64,000 nucleotides of DNA from an uncultured Burkholderiales bacterium (lineage in GTDB: Bacteria; Pseudomonadota; Gammaproteobacteria; Burkholderiales; Thiobacillaceae): positions 31,312 to 95,311 of the forward strand of contig CALEDT010000002.1 in NCBI GenBank assembly GCA_937949525.1, written 5' to 3'. Below the pieces are notes generated by a model. It was not told the DNA's origin. It did not search any database and worked only from the letters and a program-made list of their open reading frames with translations. The position numbers and the translations under genes were made by a program. Of this stretch, positions 50,101-59,213 are shown piece by piece (within the stretch, counting starts at the first letter, position 1; each line of letters begins with the position of its first letter).

Positions 50101-50651
50101 GCGAGCGTCAGAGCGGCGAAATGCAGGAGGTCGGTTTCAATCTTTTCAATGACATGCTGAGCAATGCTGTCAAATCACTGAAAGAAGGCCGCGAACCCGA
50201 CATCGATGCGCCGACGGCGGTGACGACCGAGATCAACCTGCATACGCCGGCGCTGCTGCCAGACGACTACTGCGCCGACGTGCACGAACGGCTGGTGCTG
50301 TACAAGCGCCTGGCCAACTGCGACACCCGCGCGCAACTGGACGACCTGAAGGAAGAACTGATCGACCGCTTCGGCCTGCCGCCGGCGCCGGCGGAGGCGC
50401 TGTTCGCCATCCACCAGTTGCGCCTGGAAACGCGTCGTCACGGCATCGTGCGCGTGGATGCGGGCCCCGACGGCGCGACCATACAGTTCGAACCCAACCC
50501 GCCGTTCGATCCGATGAAGCTGATCCGCCTGATCCAGACGCGGCGCGAGTTCAAACTGGCCGGCCCCGATCGCCTGCGTATCGATCGTGCCTGCGCCACG
50601 CTGGAACAACGCGTCGCGCTGATCCGCGAACTGCAGGCGGCCATCGCCTGA
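47196..50651 (+). CDS. mfd: Transcription-repair coupling factor Mfd
   Basis: Displaces RNA polymerase stalled at DNA lesions and recruits UvrA. 1151 residues, equal to the family: UvrB-like N-terminal module (SDLVSERLAALW, RGGIIDLYPMG), RNA-polymerase-interacting CarD-like domain near 490 (VVHVQHGIGRYQGL), RecG-like translocase with Walker A GDVGFGKTE (about 636) and DEEH (about 737), and the C-terminal TRCF domain. A GATAAT box (47166-47171) sits 24 nt before the ATG. Confidence 0.98.
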   Translation: MPVPPALPPLPAAGQRLRLPTPPGSADSHLIATYAGSKRLLVLTADARDASRVAEELAWFDPALAVRLFPDWETLPYDPISPHPDLVSERLAALWLAAQQRLHVLVAPAATAMQRLCPPAFLDARAFLLQERDRLDADRLRTRLTQAGYHAVNQVLSPGEFAVRGGIIDLYPMGTALPFRIDLFDDEIESIRTFDPDTQRTLYRVADIHLLPAREVPLDDDGITRFRQNFRDRFEGDPSKSAIYRDVSNKLAPGGIEYYLPLFHDGTATLFDYLAEDTAVVALGDLAQAADNFWRDTQSRHRLMQGDRQRPLLPPEDLFLPPDALFGRLRPYARLELKADADGAPLPYRPAPQVEVERKADNPYHRLHAHLQSHTGATLLVAESLGRRETLANALAEYGLKPALREGWGLAPAAPASDGARNDAPDGHRFLLTTGPLATGFVALDRQLTVITETELYARTAVTRRARDSRRASTADGLLKDLSELKVGDPVVHVQHGIGRYQGLSGMDLGDGTEEFLTLEFAGGDKLYVPVAHLHLIGRYLGGDPDAAPLHRLGSGQWDKARRRAMEKARDTAAELLNLYAQRAARQGHAFELSQHELDAFAAGFGFEETPDQLAAIEAVVRDMTGGRPMDRLVCGDVGFGKTEVALRAAFVAVSGGRQVAVLCPTTLLAEQHFQTFSDRFADLPVRLAELSRFRSAKEVATTLEGLRSGRIDIVIGTHKLLQKDVVFKNLGLAILDEEHRFGVRQKERLKELRAEVDVLTLTATPIPRTLAMSLEGIRDFSVIATAPQKRLAIKTFVQPYGEGLVREACLRELKRGGQIYFLHNEVETIAAMREKLVKLLPEARIEIAHGQMPERELEHVMRDFTHQRFNLLLCTTIIETGIDVPSANTILINRADRFGLAQLHQLRGRVGRSHHQAYAYLLTPPGEARITPAAAKRLDAIQSMEDLGSGFYLAMHDLEIRGAGEVLGERQSGEMQEVGFNLFNDMLSNAVKSLKEGREPDIDAPTAVTTEINLHTPALLPDDYCADVHERLVLYKRLANCDTRAQLDDLKEELIDRFGLPPAPAEALFAIHQLRLETRRHGIVRVDAGPDGATIQFEPNPPFDPMKLIRLIQTRREFKLAGPDRLRIDRACATLEQRVALIRELQAAIA

Positions 50652-50661
50652 GCGCCGGGCG

Positions 50662-52173
50662 TCAATCGAACCTGAACGTGTAGAACAGGTCCACCGAGTT
50701 CTCCCGGCCGCTGCGCGCCTGCAGCGACCAACGCCGCGTCAACCGGTAGTCCAGTTTCACCAATCCGCCCAGCCCGGTCACGCCCTGCTCGTAACCGAGA
50801 TAGGCACGCGTCGACAGCCGCTTGCCCAACGTCACCACGGTCTGTTCCAGCGCGCCACCGCCGCGCAGGCCGATCTCGTCCAGGCCGGTGGCCTGCGCCA
50901 GCCGCGCTTGCAGTGCCACCGACTCGCCGGCGGCCAGCAGGGCGCCGGCGGCAACCGACAACACGTCGATGTCGCCGCGGGCGAGATCGTCGCCGCCACG
51001 CCCCAGCACCAGCCAGGACAGCTTGTCGCCGTCCGGCACCTCGGGGCGGGATACCAGCCGCGCGCGTGGCGCCTGGGCGGTACCGGTGATGGCCACACCC
51101 GCTTCGACCGGCTGGTTCCGGCGCAGCGCGAGGATGTCCAGACCGGGGTTGTCCACCGGGCCCTGGAAGGTCAGGATGCCGCGCTCGATGTCCAGGCGCT
51201 GGCCATAGGCGGCATAGCTGCCGCGTACCACCGCGACGCTGCCGGTCAGCCGCGGCGGCACACCGGGCGGGGCACGCGCGCGCAGGCTGCCGCCCAGACG
51301 AAGATCCAGACCGCGGCCCTGCAACAGGAAGTCATCGCCCAGATCCAGTTTGACATCGACCTCCACGCGCGGCAGCGCGCCGCGTTCCGGCGCCACGCGA
51401 CCGAGCACGACGACATCGTCGCTGCGCGTGGGTGTGTCGGCGCGCGCCAGCAACATGCGCGCTCGTTCGGCGCGCAGCTCGCCGCGCACCCGCAACGCGC
51501 CATCGGCGCCATCGACATGGCCGCTGCCGCTCACCTCCAGCTGCCGATCCGGCCGGCTCAGGACACGCAGACGCTGCGCCTGGAGGCGGATGTCGGCGAC
51601 CGGATGCGCGCCGGTCAGCAACGGCAGCAGTGCTGCGCGTTTGGCAGCCTCCCAGTCGGCATGGCGAAAGGGCGCGCCCACCGGCAGCGCCCAGGTTGCG
51701 TGCAGGGTAGCCACCCGCTCCGGATGCGCATCGTTGACGGCCCCGGATACCTTCAGCTCGACTGCGGCCACGCGCACGCGCGCGCCCGGCGTCACCGCCA
51801 GCACGAGACGCGGCGGCAGCGCATGCAGGGCGATGTCGATGTGGGGGGTGTAATAGCCCTCGGTTTCCAGCAGTTCGCGCGCCTGACGCTCGATGCGGGC
51901 CTGCACGAAAGCCCTGCGCGCGTCGTCGGTCAGCGCCTCGGCCAGATCCCAATGCGGGGCATCGAGATGCTGACGCAGTAACGTGCGCACCGCGTCGGGC
52001 GCATCCACCTCGATGTCCATCGGCTGGGACCCGCTTTGCCCATCGTCGGCGCCGGCGTGGGCAGCGCCCGCCAGCAGCAGCGCTGACAGCCATGCCACGG
52101 CCCACCGCCGGCAGGCGCGCGGCAACGCCATGGAACCGCCCGTGGCGACGCGTGGCGCGGCCTCGGAAGGCAT
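50662..52173 (-). CDS. Apparent TamA-TamB chimera: POTRA region joined to the TamB C-terminal domain
   Basis: 503 residues with a signal peptide (from Met15, ending GAAHA). Residues about 50-193 resemble TamA POTRA domains: RQARELLETEGYYTPHIDI, PGARVRVAAVEL and APFRHADWEAAKRAALLPL. From about residue 194 the sequence switches to the TamB (DUF490) C-terminal region: SDDVVVLGRVAPE, DLDLGDDFLL-like DVKLDLGDDFLL, GILTFQGPVDNPGLDILALR and the ending SVDLFYTFRFD. The TamA beta-barrel and most of TamB are missing. The frame is continuous, so an in-frame deletion/fusion near 51590 is inferred. The ATG overlaps the preceding stop. Confidence 0.75.
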   Translation of the reverse strand: MPSEAAPRVATGGSMALPRACRRWAVAWLSALLLAGAAHAGADDGQSGSQPMDIEVDAPDAVRTLLRQHLDAPHWDLAEALTDDARRAFVQARIERQARELLETEGYYTPHIDIALHALPPRLVLAVTPGARVRVAAVELKVSGAVNDAHPERVATLHATWALPVGAPFRHADWEAAKRAALLPLLTGAHPVADIRLQAQRLRVLSRPDRQLEVSGSGHVDGADGALRVRGELRAERARMLLARADTPTRSDDVVVLGRVAPERGALPRVEVDVKLDLGDDFLLQGRGLDLRLGGSLRARAPPGVPPRLTGSVAVVRGSYAAYGQRLDIERGILTFQGPVDNPGLDILALRRNQPVEAGVAITGTAQAPRARLVSRPEVPDGDKLSWLVLGRGGDDLARGDIDVLSVAAGALLAAGESVALQARLAQATGLDEIGLRGGGALEQTVVTLGKRLSTRAYLGYEQGVTGLGGLVKLDYRLTRRWSLQARSGRENSVDLFYTFRFD

Positions 52174-52355
52174 CAGGCGCGGTCACGGAACCGCTTCAGC
52201 AGTTCCCATACCGGCAGTGCCACCAGCCCGCCCACCATGCCGGCGAGAAAGCTGGGCAGGGTCACCGAGAACAGCATCAGCCAGAGTTGTCCGGCGGCGA
52301 AACCGGCGATCACCATGGCCACGATGGTGATCAGCAATCGTTGCCAGAAATTCAT
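52173..52355 (-). CDS. Small two-helix membrane protein
   Basis: 60 residues starting MNFWQRLLITIVAMVIAGFA, with two hydrophobic helices and a short basic C terminus (ELLKRFRDRA). GGAGG stands 7 nt before the ATG. No family recognised. Its stop overlaps the TamA-TamB fusion start as ATGA, suggesting joint translation and a link to envelope biogenesis. Confidence 0.65.
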   Translation of the reverse strand: MNFWQRLLITIVAMVIAGFAAGQLWLMLFSVTLPSFLAGMVGGLVALPVWELLKRFRDRA

Positions 52356-52395
52356 GTCTGCCTCCTGTGCCTGGTCAGGTCGCCGCTGCGGCCGG

Positions 52396-52824
52396 TCACG
52401 CCGGCCGCAGCGGCTGTTCGAGCAACGCCACGCAATGCAGATGCCAGCGCTTGCCGTCACGGCGCAGCGTGAAATCGCGCGCTTCCAAGCCACGCACGCG
52501 GGCGCGCCCGCCGCCGCGCCAGGGCATGCCCCAGGCTTCGCCGCGCCAGATATCGCCCGCGCGGGTCAGACGCGCCGCGCACAGCACCAGGTCGGCCAGG
52601 CGCGCGTGTGCGAGCAGTCGTTCCAGCCAGGCACGCGCATCGACCACCGGGTCGATCGCGGCGAATTCGAGCTCGAACCCGCGCTCGGGCAGCACGGTAG
52701 CCAGATGTGTCTCCAGACCGAACAGCGCCAATGCGGCCTGCTCGCAGACCTGCTCGAAGCTCTTGCCCTGGGCATCGATCCCGACACCGGCGGCACAGTC
52801 CCGGTAGCTGTAACCGGCTGACAT
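52396..52824 (-). CDS. Archease-like protein, divergent
   Basis: 142 residues from the ATG at 52824, with GGGAGGG upstream. The fold is suggested by GVGIDAQGKSFEQVCEQAALALFGL and the DPVVDARAWLERLLAHA region. Archease normally activates the RtcB RNA ligase and starts with a DHxAD-type metal motif. Here it reads DCAAGV, so the conserved His and Asp are missing, and no rtcB is present in the window. It may have another role or be decaying. Divergent from prfB. Confidence 0.62.
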   Translation of the reverse strand: MSAGYSYRDCAAGVGIDAQGKSFEQVCEQAALALFGLETHLATVLPERGFELEFAAIDPVVDARAWLERLLAHARLADLVLCAARLTRAGDIWRGEAWGMPWRGGGRARVRGLEARDFTLRRDGKRWHLHCVALLEQPLRPA

Positions 52825-52852
52825 GATGCCCTCCCGCAAACCTGGTGACGGG

Positions 52853-52858
52853 TATAAT
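52853..52858 (+). promoter_or_regulatory. Consensus -10 box for prfB
   Basis: TATAAT in the 67-bp gap between the archease-like gene and prfB, 33 nt before the prfB ATG. No good -35 was found at 16-18 nt upstream. Confidence 0.5.
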
Positions 52859-52891
52859 TCTCGGCTTTTCAGCCGTACTCGCCTAGCCGCC

Positions 52892-53996
52892 ATGGAAGCC
52901 GAACGCCTCAATCAGATCGCCACCCGACTCGCCGACATCACCCGCCGGGCGGACGAACTACGGGGGTATCTTTGACTACCCTGGCAAACATGACCGGCTG
53001 ATCGAGGTCGTCCGCCTGTCGGAGGATCCGGCGGTGTGGAACGATCCGAAACGCGCGCAGGAGCTCGGGCGCGAGCGCAAGGCGCTGGAAGACGTGGTGC
53101 TGGCGCTGGACCAGATCAGCCAGGGCCTGACGGATGCTGGCGAGCTGTATGAGATGGCGCGCGCCGAGGACGACGACGCCACACTGGAGTCGGTCGAGGC
53201 CGACCTCGGCCATCTGGAGCATCGGGTCGCCGACCTCGAGTTCCGCCGCATGTTCTCCGGCGAACTGGACGCCGCCAACTGCTTCATCGACATCCAGGCG
53301 GGCTCCGGCGGCACCGAGGCGCAGGACTGGGCCGGCATGCTGGCGCGCATGTACGCGCGCTATGGCGAACGGCGCGGCTTCAAGGTGGAACTGCTGGAGG
53401 AATCGGAGGGCGAAGTGGCCGGCCTGAAGTCCGCCTGCCTCAAGTTCACCGGCGACTATGCCTACGGCTATCTGCGCACCGAGACGGGCGTGCACCGGCT
53501 GGTGCGCAAGTCGCCGTTCGATTCCAACGCCCGTCGCCACACCTCGTTCGCCAGCGTGTTCGTGTATCCGGAAGTGGATGAATCCATCGAGATCGAGATC
53601 AACCCGGCCGACCTACGCATCGACACCTACCGCGCCTCCGGCGCCGGCGGCCAGCACATCAACAAGACCGACTCGGCGGTGCGCATCACCCACCTGCCGA
53701 CCAACATCGTCGTGCAGTGCCAGAACGACCGTTCGCAGCACAAGAACCGCGCCGAGGCCATGGCCATGCTGAAATCGCGCCTGTACGAGCTGGAACTGCG
53801 CAAGCGTCAGGCCGAGCAGCAGAAGCTGGAGGACAGCAAGACCGACATCGGCTGGGGCCACCAGATCCGTTCCTACGTGCTGGACCAGAGCCGCATCAAG
53901 GATCTGCGCACCAATTACGAGGTTGGCAACACCCAGGCGGTACTGGACGGCGATCTGGACGGCTTCATCGAGGCCAGCCTGAAGCAGGGGGTGTGA
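52892..53996 (+). CDS. prfB: Peptide chain release factor 2 (programmed +1 frameshift)
   Basis: Releases nascent chains at UGA and UAA. Translation starts at 52892 ([16 protein letters not shown]), reads 27 codons to an in-frame UGA at 52973-52975, and must shift +1 to continue at 52974, giving 367 residues. Motifs are SPF (UGA/UAA recognition, in [11 protein letters not shown]) and GGQ (in [12 protein letters not shown], near residue 250). The downstream frame alone would start internally at 53034 and lack the N-terminal helices, so annotators may truncate this gene. Confidence 0.97.
52961..52976 (+). promoter_or_regulatory. RF2 autoregulatory +1 frameshift site
   Basis: The site reads CGG GGG TAT CTT TGA C: an internal Shine-Dalgarno-like GGGGG, the slippery CTT codon, and the UGA stop followed by C. 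This matches the classical prfB site. Low RF2 slows termination at UGA and favours frameshifting. Confidence 0.97.
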
Positions 53997-54299
53997 ACCC
54001 GGCGTGGCCATCCCCAAGGGGCGTCATCCCGTTGGCCGGAGCATCGACACCACCGGGATCGACCTGACGGGTACCTCGAAAAACCTGCTACACAACCCCA
54101 TTGCCGCGTTGGGCGGTGCCCGCTCCCGCACCGATCGATTGGATGGTTCTCGCGGCTCGGGCCCGGTCCGCCTGGCACTTGGACCGCTCGCGACGGTTTT
54201 TCGAGGCGCCCACCACGGCGCGCGGGATCAAAGTCGCGCGGCGAAGCAATGGCCCCTATGGCCAAGGCAGGTCACGCGCTTGCTGCGATAATCCGCGCC
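53997..54299 (+). other. Intergenic region between prfB and the ABC-F gene
   Basis: 303 bp without a supported gene. No recognised RNA, repeat or hairpin with a T-run was found. Only a promoter-like TGCGATAAT at its end stands out. Confidence 0.5.
54284..54292 (+). promoter_or_regulatory. Extended -10 box directly upstream of the ABC-F gene
   Basis: TGCGATAAT (extended -10) with 7 nt between it and the ATG at 54300 and no Shine-Dalgarno sequence. If used, the mRNA would start at or within a base of the start codon. Confidence 0.4.
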
Positions 54300-56285
54300 A
54301 TGATTCGACTGCAAGCCCTCACCCTGATGCGCGGCGCCAAGCCGCTGCTGCAAGGCGCCGACCTGACCGTGCACGCCGGCGAACGCGTCGGCCTGATCGG
54401 CGCCAACGGCAGCGGCAAATCCAGCCTGTTCGCGCTGTTGCGCGGCGAACTGCACGCCGATGCCGGCGAACTGGACATGCCGGCTTCCTGGCGCATCGCC
54501 CACGTCGCCCAGGAGACACCGGCGCTGGATACGCCCGCGCTGGATCACGTGATCGACGGTGACGTCGAACTGCGCCGCCTGGAACGCGCATTGGCCGAGG
54601 CCGAGGCGGCGCACGACGGCCATCGCATCGGCGAGTTGCATGCCGCGCTGCACGATGCCGATGCCTACACCGCGCGCGCGCGGGCCGAACGACTGCTGGT
54701 CGGCCTGGGTTTCGAGCGCGGCCATCTGACCCGGCCGGTGCGCAGCTTTTCCGGCGGCTGGCGTATGCGCCTGAACCTGGCGCGGGCGCTGATGTGCCCG
54801 TCCGACCTGCTGCTGCTGGACGAACCCACCAACCATCTCGATCTGGACGCCATCCTGTGGCTGGAGGACTGGCTGCGGCGCTACGCCGGCACGCTGCTGG
54901 TGGTCTCGCACGACCGCGACTTCCTGGATGGCGTGGTCAACGTCATCGTCCACATCGACAACCTCAGGCTGCGCCGTTACGGCGGCGACTACTCGCGTTT
55001 CGAGCGCCAGCGCGCGCTGAACCTGGCGCTGGACCAGGCCGCCAGCGAGAAACAGGCGCGCGAACGCGCCCATCTGCAAGCCTTCATCGACCGCTTCAAG
55101 GCCAAGGCAACCAAGGCCCGGCAGGCGCAGAGCCGCATGAAGATGCTGGCGAAGATGGAGGAACTGGCGCCCATCCACGCCAGCGCGCCGTTCTCCTTCG
55201 AGTTCCGCGCGCCGGCGCGGGCGCCCGACCCGCTGCTGGTGCTGGAGGGTGTCACCGCCGGCTACGCCGCCGATCCGACCCGCGATACGCATGCCGACGC
55301 GCCGGCCGACCCTTCCGATACCGACGCTTCGGCCGGGCGGGTAGTGTTGAGCGGTATCGACCTGACTCTTCAGGCTGGGCAGCGCATCGGCCTGTTGGGC
55401 GTCAACGGTGCCGGCAAGTCCACGCTGATCAGGACACTCGCCGGCGAACTGCCGCCGCTGGCCGGCACGGCTCGTTTCGGCAAAGGGCTGGAGATCGGCT
55501 ACTTCGCCCAGCACCAGGTGGACCGGCTACGCCACGACCAGTCACCGCTGTGGCACCTGGCGCGCCTCACGCCGAACACGCGCGAACAGGAGCTGCGCAA
55601 CTATCTCGGCGGTTTCAACTTCGCCGGCGACATGGCCACCGCGCCGGTCGCGCCGTTCTCCGGTGGCGAGAAGGCCCGCTTGGCCTTGGCGCTGATCGTC
55701 TGGCAACGCCCCAACCTGCTGTTGCTCGACGAGCCGACCAACCATCTCGACCTTCAGACGCGCGAGGCGCTCACCGTCGCGCTGGCGCAATTCGAGGGCA
55801 CGCTGGTGCTGGTTTCGCACGACCGCCACCTGTTGCGCGCCACCGTCGACGAGTTCCTGATCGTCGCCGACGGCGGGGTGCGGCCGTTCGACGGCGATCT
55901 GGACGACTACCGCGACTGGCTGTTCCGCACCCGGCTGGCACGGACGGATGACGCCGACACCGCGCCGCGGCCGCCGGCCGACGCCGCGCAAGGCGAAGTG
56001 GACCGCAAACAGCAGAAACGCCGGGAAGCGGCGGAGCGTCAGCGCCTGTCCGCGTTGCGCAAACCGATCGAGGCACGCCTGCGCCGGATCGAGGAACGGA
56101 TGGCGCGGCACGGCACGCGCAAGGCCGAACTGGAAGCGATGCTCGCCGACTCGGCGATGTACGGCGAGGCCGATCGGGCCGCGCTGAAAGCCTGCCTGCA
56201 CGAGCAGGCGGCGCTGGCCAGGACCTTGGAGCAACTCGAAGAAGAATGGCTGGCGGAACAGGAGGCGCTGGAGCGATTGATCTGA
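54300..56285 (+). CDS. yheS: ABC-F family ATPase, YheS type
   Basis: 661 residues with two ABC domains and no membrane part. ABC1 has Walker A GANGSGKSS, signature FSGGWRMRLNLARAL and LLLDEPTNHLDL. ABC2 has GVNGAGKST (near 370), FSGGEKARLALAL and LLLDEPTNHLDL. The linker FIDRFKAKATKARQAQSRMK between them is the ABC-F interdomain helix that reaches the ribosomal P site. About 25 extra residues (acidic, Asp/Ala-rich) are inserted near the start of ABC2. Ribosome-bound role by family. Confidence 0.92.
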   Translation: MIRLQALTLMRGAKPLLQGADLTVHAGERVGLIGANGSGKSSLFALLRGELHADAGELDMPASWRIAHVAQETPALDTPALDHVIDGDVELRRLERALAEAEAAHDGHRIGELHAALHDADAYTARARAERLLVGLGFERGHLTRPVRSFSGGWRMRLNLARALMCPSDLLLLDEPTNHLDLDAILWLEDWLRRYAGTLLVVSHDRDFLDGVVNVIVHIDNLRLRRYGGDYSRFERQRALNLALDQAASEKQARERAHLQAFIDRFKAKATKARQAQSRMKMLAKMEELAPIHASAPFSFEFRAPARAPDPLLVLEGVTAGYAADPTRDTHADAPADPSDTDASAGRVVLSGIDLTLQAGQRIGLLGVNGAGKSTLIRTLAGELPPLAGTARFGKGLEIGYFAQHQVDRLRHDQSPLWHLARLTPNTREQELRNYLGGFNFAGDMATAPVAPFSGGEKARLALALIVWQRPNLLLLDEPTNHLDLQTREALTVALAQFEGTLVLVSHDRHLLRATVDEFLIVADGGVRPFDGDLDDYRDWLFRTRLARTDDADTAPRPPADAAQGEVDRKQQKRREAAERQRLSALRKPIEARLRRIEERMARHGTRKAELEAMLADSAMYGEADRAALKACLHEQAALARTLEQLEEEWLAEQEALERLI

Positions 56286-56324
56286 CCGGCGAGGCGACAG
56301 CTCGCCCGCCGATGGCCTTCCTAC

Positions 56325-59213
56325 CTAGCTCTTACGCAAGTCGCGCAGCACGACACGTGCGCAGATCACCTGTCCGTCACGCAGTTCCGGCACGCCGCTG
56401 AGTTCCATGGCAATGTCATCGCCGTCGCGCGTGCGCAGATCGCAACGCTCGCCCGCCACCACCTCGCCGGACAGCAGCCGGGCCATCACCCGCTCGGCAT
56501 CCTCGCGTCGATCCGGCGCCACCAGTTCCAGCAACGGCCGGCCGGTGAGCGCGTCCTGGGGGTAACCGAGCACCTCACGCGTGTTGGCGTTGCATTCGCT
56601 CACCCGGCCGCCATCGTCGAGCAGACAGATCACGTGCGGCGCCTCGTCGAACAGGCGCCGATACTGCTCCTGGCTGGCCTGCAATGCCGCCTGCGCCTGC
56701 TTCTGCTGCGTGATCGACACCAGGTTGATCACCACCGCGCCGGTGGCCTCGACACCGACGCGATAAGGCAGCACCTCCAGCAGATACCAACGTCCGTCAC
56801 GCGTGGCCACCTCGCGCACCAGGGTCTCGCGCTCCAAGCGCACCTGGCGCGCCAAGCGCGCCAGATCGACGTCGCGCAGCAGGTGGCGCACCTCGTCCAC
56901 GGGGCGGCCGATGTCGGCATCGGTGATGCGGCACAGCGTGGTCAGCGCCGGCGTGTAGCGACGCACATTGAGGTCGCTATCGAGGAACAAGGTGGCAATG
57001 CCAGTCCCGGACAGCAAATTGTCCAGATCGTTGTTGAGCTGGGACAGCTCGACAATCTTGGTCTGGTACTCGGCATTGACGGTATACAGCTCTTCGTTGA
57101 CCGATTGCAGTTCCTCGTTGGTGCTTTGCAACTCCTCGTTGCTGGCGAGCAGTTCCTCGTTGGTGGCCTGCAATTCCTCGTTCGACGTCTCCAGCTCCTC
57201 CACCGTCGCCTGCAGGTTCTCGCGCGTGAACTGCAATTCCGCCTCCAGATCGCGGATGCGCTGTTCGGCTTCGCGGTCGAGGTCGTAGACCACCGATTCG
57301 CCGGCGCGCGGCCTGATCTCCATCGGATCGATCAATACCATCGCCAATGGCGGTTGCCCCTTCTTCGCCGGCAGCGGTCGCAGGCGCATGCGGATCACCC
57401 GCGTCTGGTCGCGCGTTTTGACGTGCACGTTGGTGTACATCAAATCCTGGCCGGTATGGAATACCTTTTGCAGCCCGGTGGCGATGGGAATCGACAGATC
57501 CTTGACGGCCAGCCGAGTGATGTCGTGATTCATCTTGCCGGAAGGCATGGTCAGATAACCTTCCGCATCGCCAATGACGTGCAGCAGTTCCATCTGCTCG
57601 TTGACCACCAGGGTGAGCGGTAGATAGTCGCCCAGACTTTCGATCAGACGCGACAGCAGCCGATCCTCGTCGCTCGGCCGCATGCCGAGACGTGCGCCCG
57701 GGCGCAACGCGCGCAGCGGCAGACCACCCTCGACATAACCGACCGGCTCCTGTGCGTCCGACAGGCGCCGCTTGCCCCGGCTGCGGAACAGGCGCAGTTT
57801 GAGATGCAATGGATCGTAGACGTCGGCGGCATCGCCTACCGTCTCGCTGCTGCCGAGCAGCAGCAGCCCTTCGGCGTTGAGCGAGAACGCGAACAGATCC
57901 AGCACCTTCTTCTGTAATACCGGCTGCAGATAGATCAACAGGTTACGACAAGAGATCAGGTCGATGTTGGTGAACGGCGGATCCTTCAGCAGATTGTGCG
58001 GCGCGAACACCACCATCTCGCGGATGTGACGGGCAATGTGGAAATTGTCGTCCCGACGCTGGAAGTACTTGCCCAGCAGTTGCGGCGACAGGTCGGCGAC
58101 GATGCTCTCCGGATAGACGCCGCTGCCGGCACGCTGCACCGCGTCGCGGTCGACGTCGGTGGCGAATATCTTGATGTCCGCCGGACGTCCGGCGCGCTCC
58201 ATCGCCTCGCGGCTGACGATGGCCAGCGTGTAGGCCTCCTCGCCGCTGGAACAGCCGGCCACCCAGAAGCGCAACTCCCGGCCGGCGCTCTCCTGAATCA
58301 GGCGCGGCAACAGTTCCTCGCCCAAGTATTCCCAGACCTCACGGTCGCGGAAGAAGCTGGTCACACCGATCAGCAGTTCGCGGTACAGCGTGGCGATTTC
58401 CGTCGGATAGCGTTCCAGATAGCGCGCATAGTCGCGCAGTTCGCGAATCTGGTTCACAGTCATGCGCCGCTCGATGCGGCGGATCACCGTGCTGGGCTTG
58501 TAATAGGTGAAATCCAGCTTGGATTGCTCGCGCAGCAACGCGAAGATGCGGATCAGCGCGTCCTCGTCGGTGACCAGAACCGGTTTACCCTCGACTTTGG
58601 CGGCATAGGGATGCTTGACGAAAGACAGCAGCAACCGCGGCATTTCCTCCGGCGGCAGCACGAAGTCCGGCAATCCGGTGTTGATGGCGCTCTTGGGCAT
58701 GCCGTCGAACTTGGCCGACTCTTCCGACTGCACCATGATCATGCCACCCTGCTCCTTGATGGCGCGGATGCCGCGCGTGCCGTCGGAACCGGTGCCGGAC
58801 AGGATGATGGCGATGGCCTTCTCGCCCTGATCCTCGGCCAGCGAACGCATGAAGATGTCGATCGGCAGATTCACGCCGCGCGTCGGGTCCTGGTCGGTGA
58901 GCAGCAGCGTGCCGTGAAAGATGGTGAGGTTTTTCTTGGGCGGAATCAGGTAGACATGGTTGGCGTTGATGCGCATGCCATCCTCGGAGCGCAACACCGG
59001 CATGCGCGTGTGTTTGGACAGCAGTTCGGCCATCAGGCTCTTGTAATCCGGCGACAGATGCTGCACCACCACGAACGCCAGCCCGCTGTCGTGCGGCATG
59101 TGCTTGAAGAACGTCTCGATGGCTTCCAGCCCCCCGGCAGACGCGCCGATGCAGACGTAATACGTGGGCGTGGCCATCGGGGCCGGCGTCGGTGACTCGG
59201 CGGTTTGGTTCAT
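56325..59213 (-). CDS. CheB-CheR-PAS hybrid chemosensory protein
   Basis: 962 residues from the ATG at 59213, which overlaps the preceding stop as ATGA. Order: CheB methylesterase (about 15-195, with [17 protein letters not shown] and [11 protein letters not shown] for the Ser-His-Asp triad) without receiver domain, CheR methyltransferase (about 205-465, GVTSFFRD and [16 protein letters not shown]), a PAS-like region, a long coiled coil of repeated ELQxTNEEL units (about 655-715), and two C-terminal PAS domains. Such hybrids act as sensors outside classical chemotaxis. Confidence 0.93.
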   Translation of the reverse strand: MNQTAESPTPAPMATPTYYVCIGASAGGLEAIETFFKHMPHDSGLAFVVVQHLSPDYKSLMAELLSKHTRMPVLRSEDGMRINANHVYLIPPKKNLTIFHGTLLLTDQDPTRGVNLPIDIFMRSLAEDQGEKAIAIILSGTGSDGTRGIRAIKEQGGMIMVQSEESAKFDGMPKSAINTGLPDFVLPPEEMPRLLLSFVKHPYAAKVEGKPVLVTDEDALIRIFALLREQSKLDFTYYKPSTVIRRIERRMTVNQIRELRDYARYLERYPTEIATLYRELLIGVTSFFRDREVWEYLGEELLPRLIQESAGRELRFWVAGCSSGEEAYTLAIVSREAMERAGRPADIKIFATDVDRDAVQRAGSGVYPESIVADLSPQLLGKYFQRRDDNFHIARHIREMVVFAPHNLLKDPPFTNIDLISCRNLLIYLQPVLQKKVLDLFAFSLNAEGLLLLGSSETVGDAADVYDPLHLKLRLFRSRGKRRLSDAQEPVGYVEGGLPLRALRPGARLGMRPSDEDRLLSRLIESLGDYLPLTLVVNEQMELLHVIGDAEGYLTMPSGKMNHDITRLAVKDLSIPIATGLQKVFHTGQDLMYTNVHVKTRDQTRVIRMRLRPLPAKKGQPPLAMVLIDPMEIRPRAGESVVYDLDREAEQRIRDLEAELQFTRENLQATVEELETSNEELQATNEELLASNEELQSTNEELQSVNEELYTVNAEYQTKIVELSQLNNDLDNLLSGTGIATLFLDSDLNVRRYTPALTTLCRITDADIGRPVDEVRHLLRDVDLARLARQVRLERETLVREVATRDGRWYLLEVLPYRVGVEATGAVVINLVSITQQKQAQAALQASQEQYRRLFDEAPHVICLLDDGGRVSECNANTREVLGYPQDALTGRPLLELVAPDRREDAERVMARLLSGEVVAGERCDLRTRDGDDIAMELSGVPELRDGQVICARVVLRDLRKS

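Noticed and set aside
56286-56324. GGCGAG/CTCGCC hairpin between the ABC-F and CheB-CheR genes as a terminator
   Set aside because: Six-bp stem only and no T-run on either strand.
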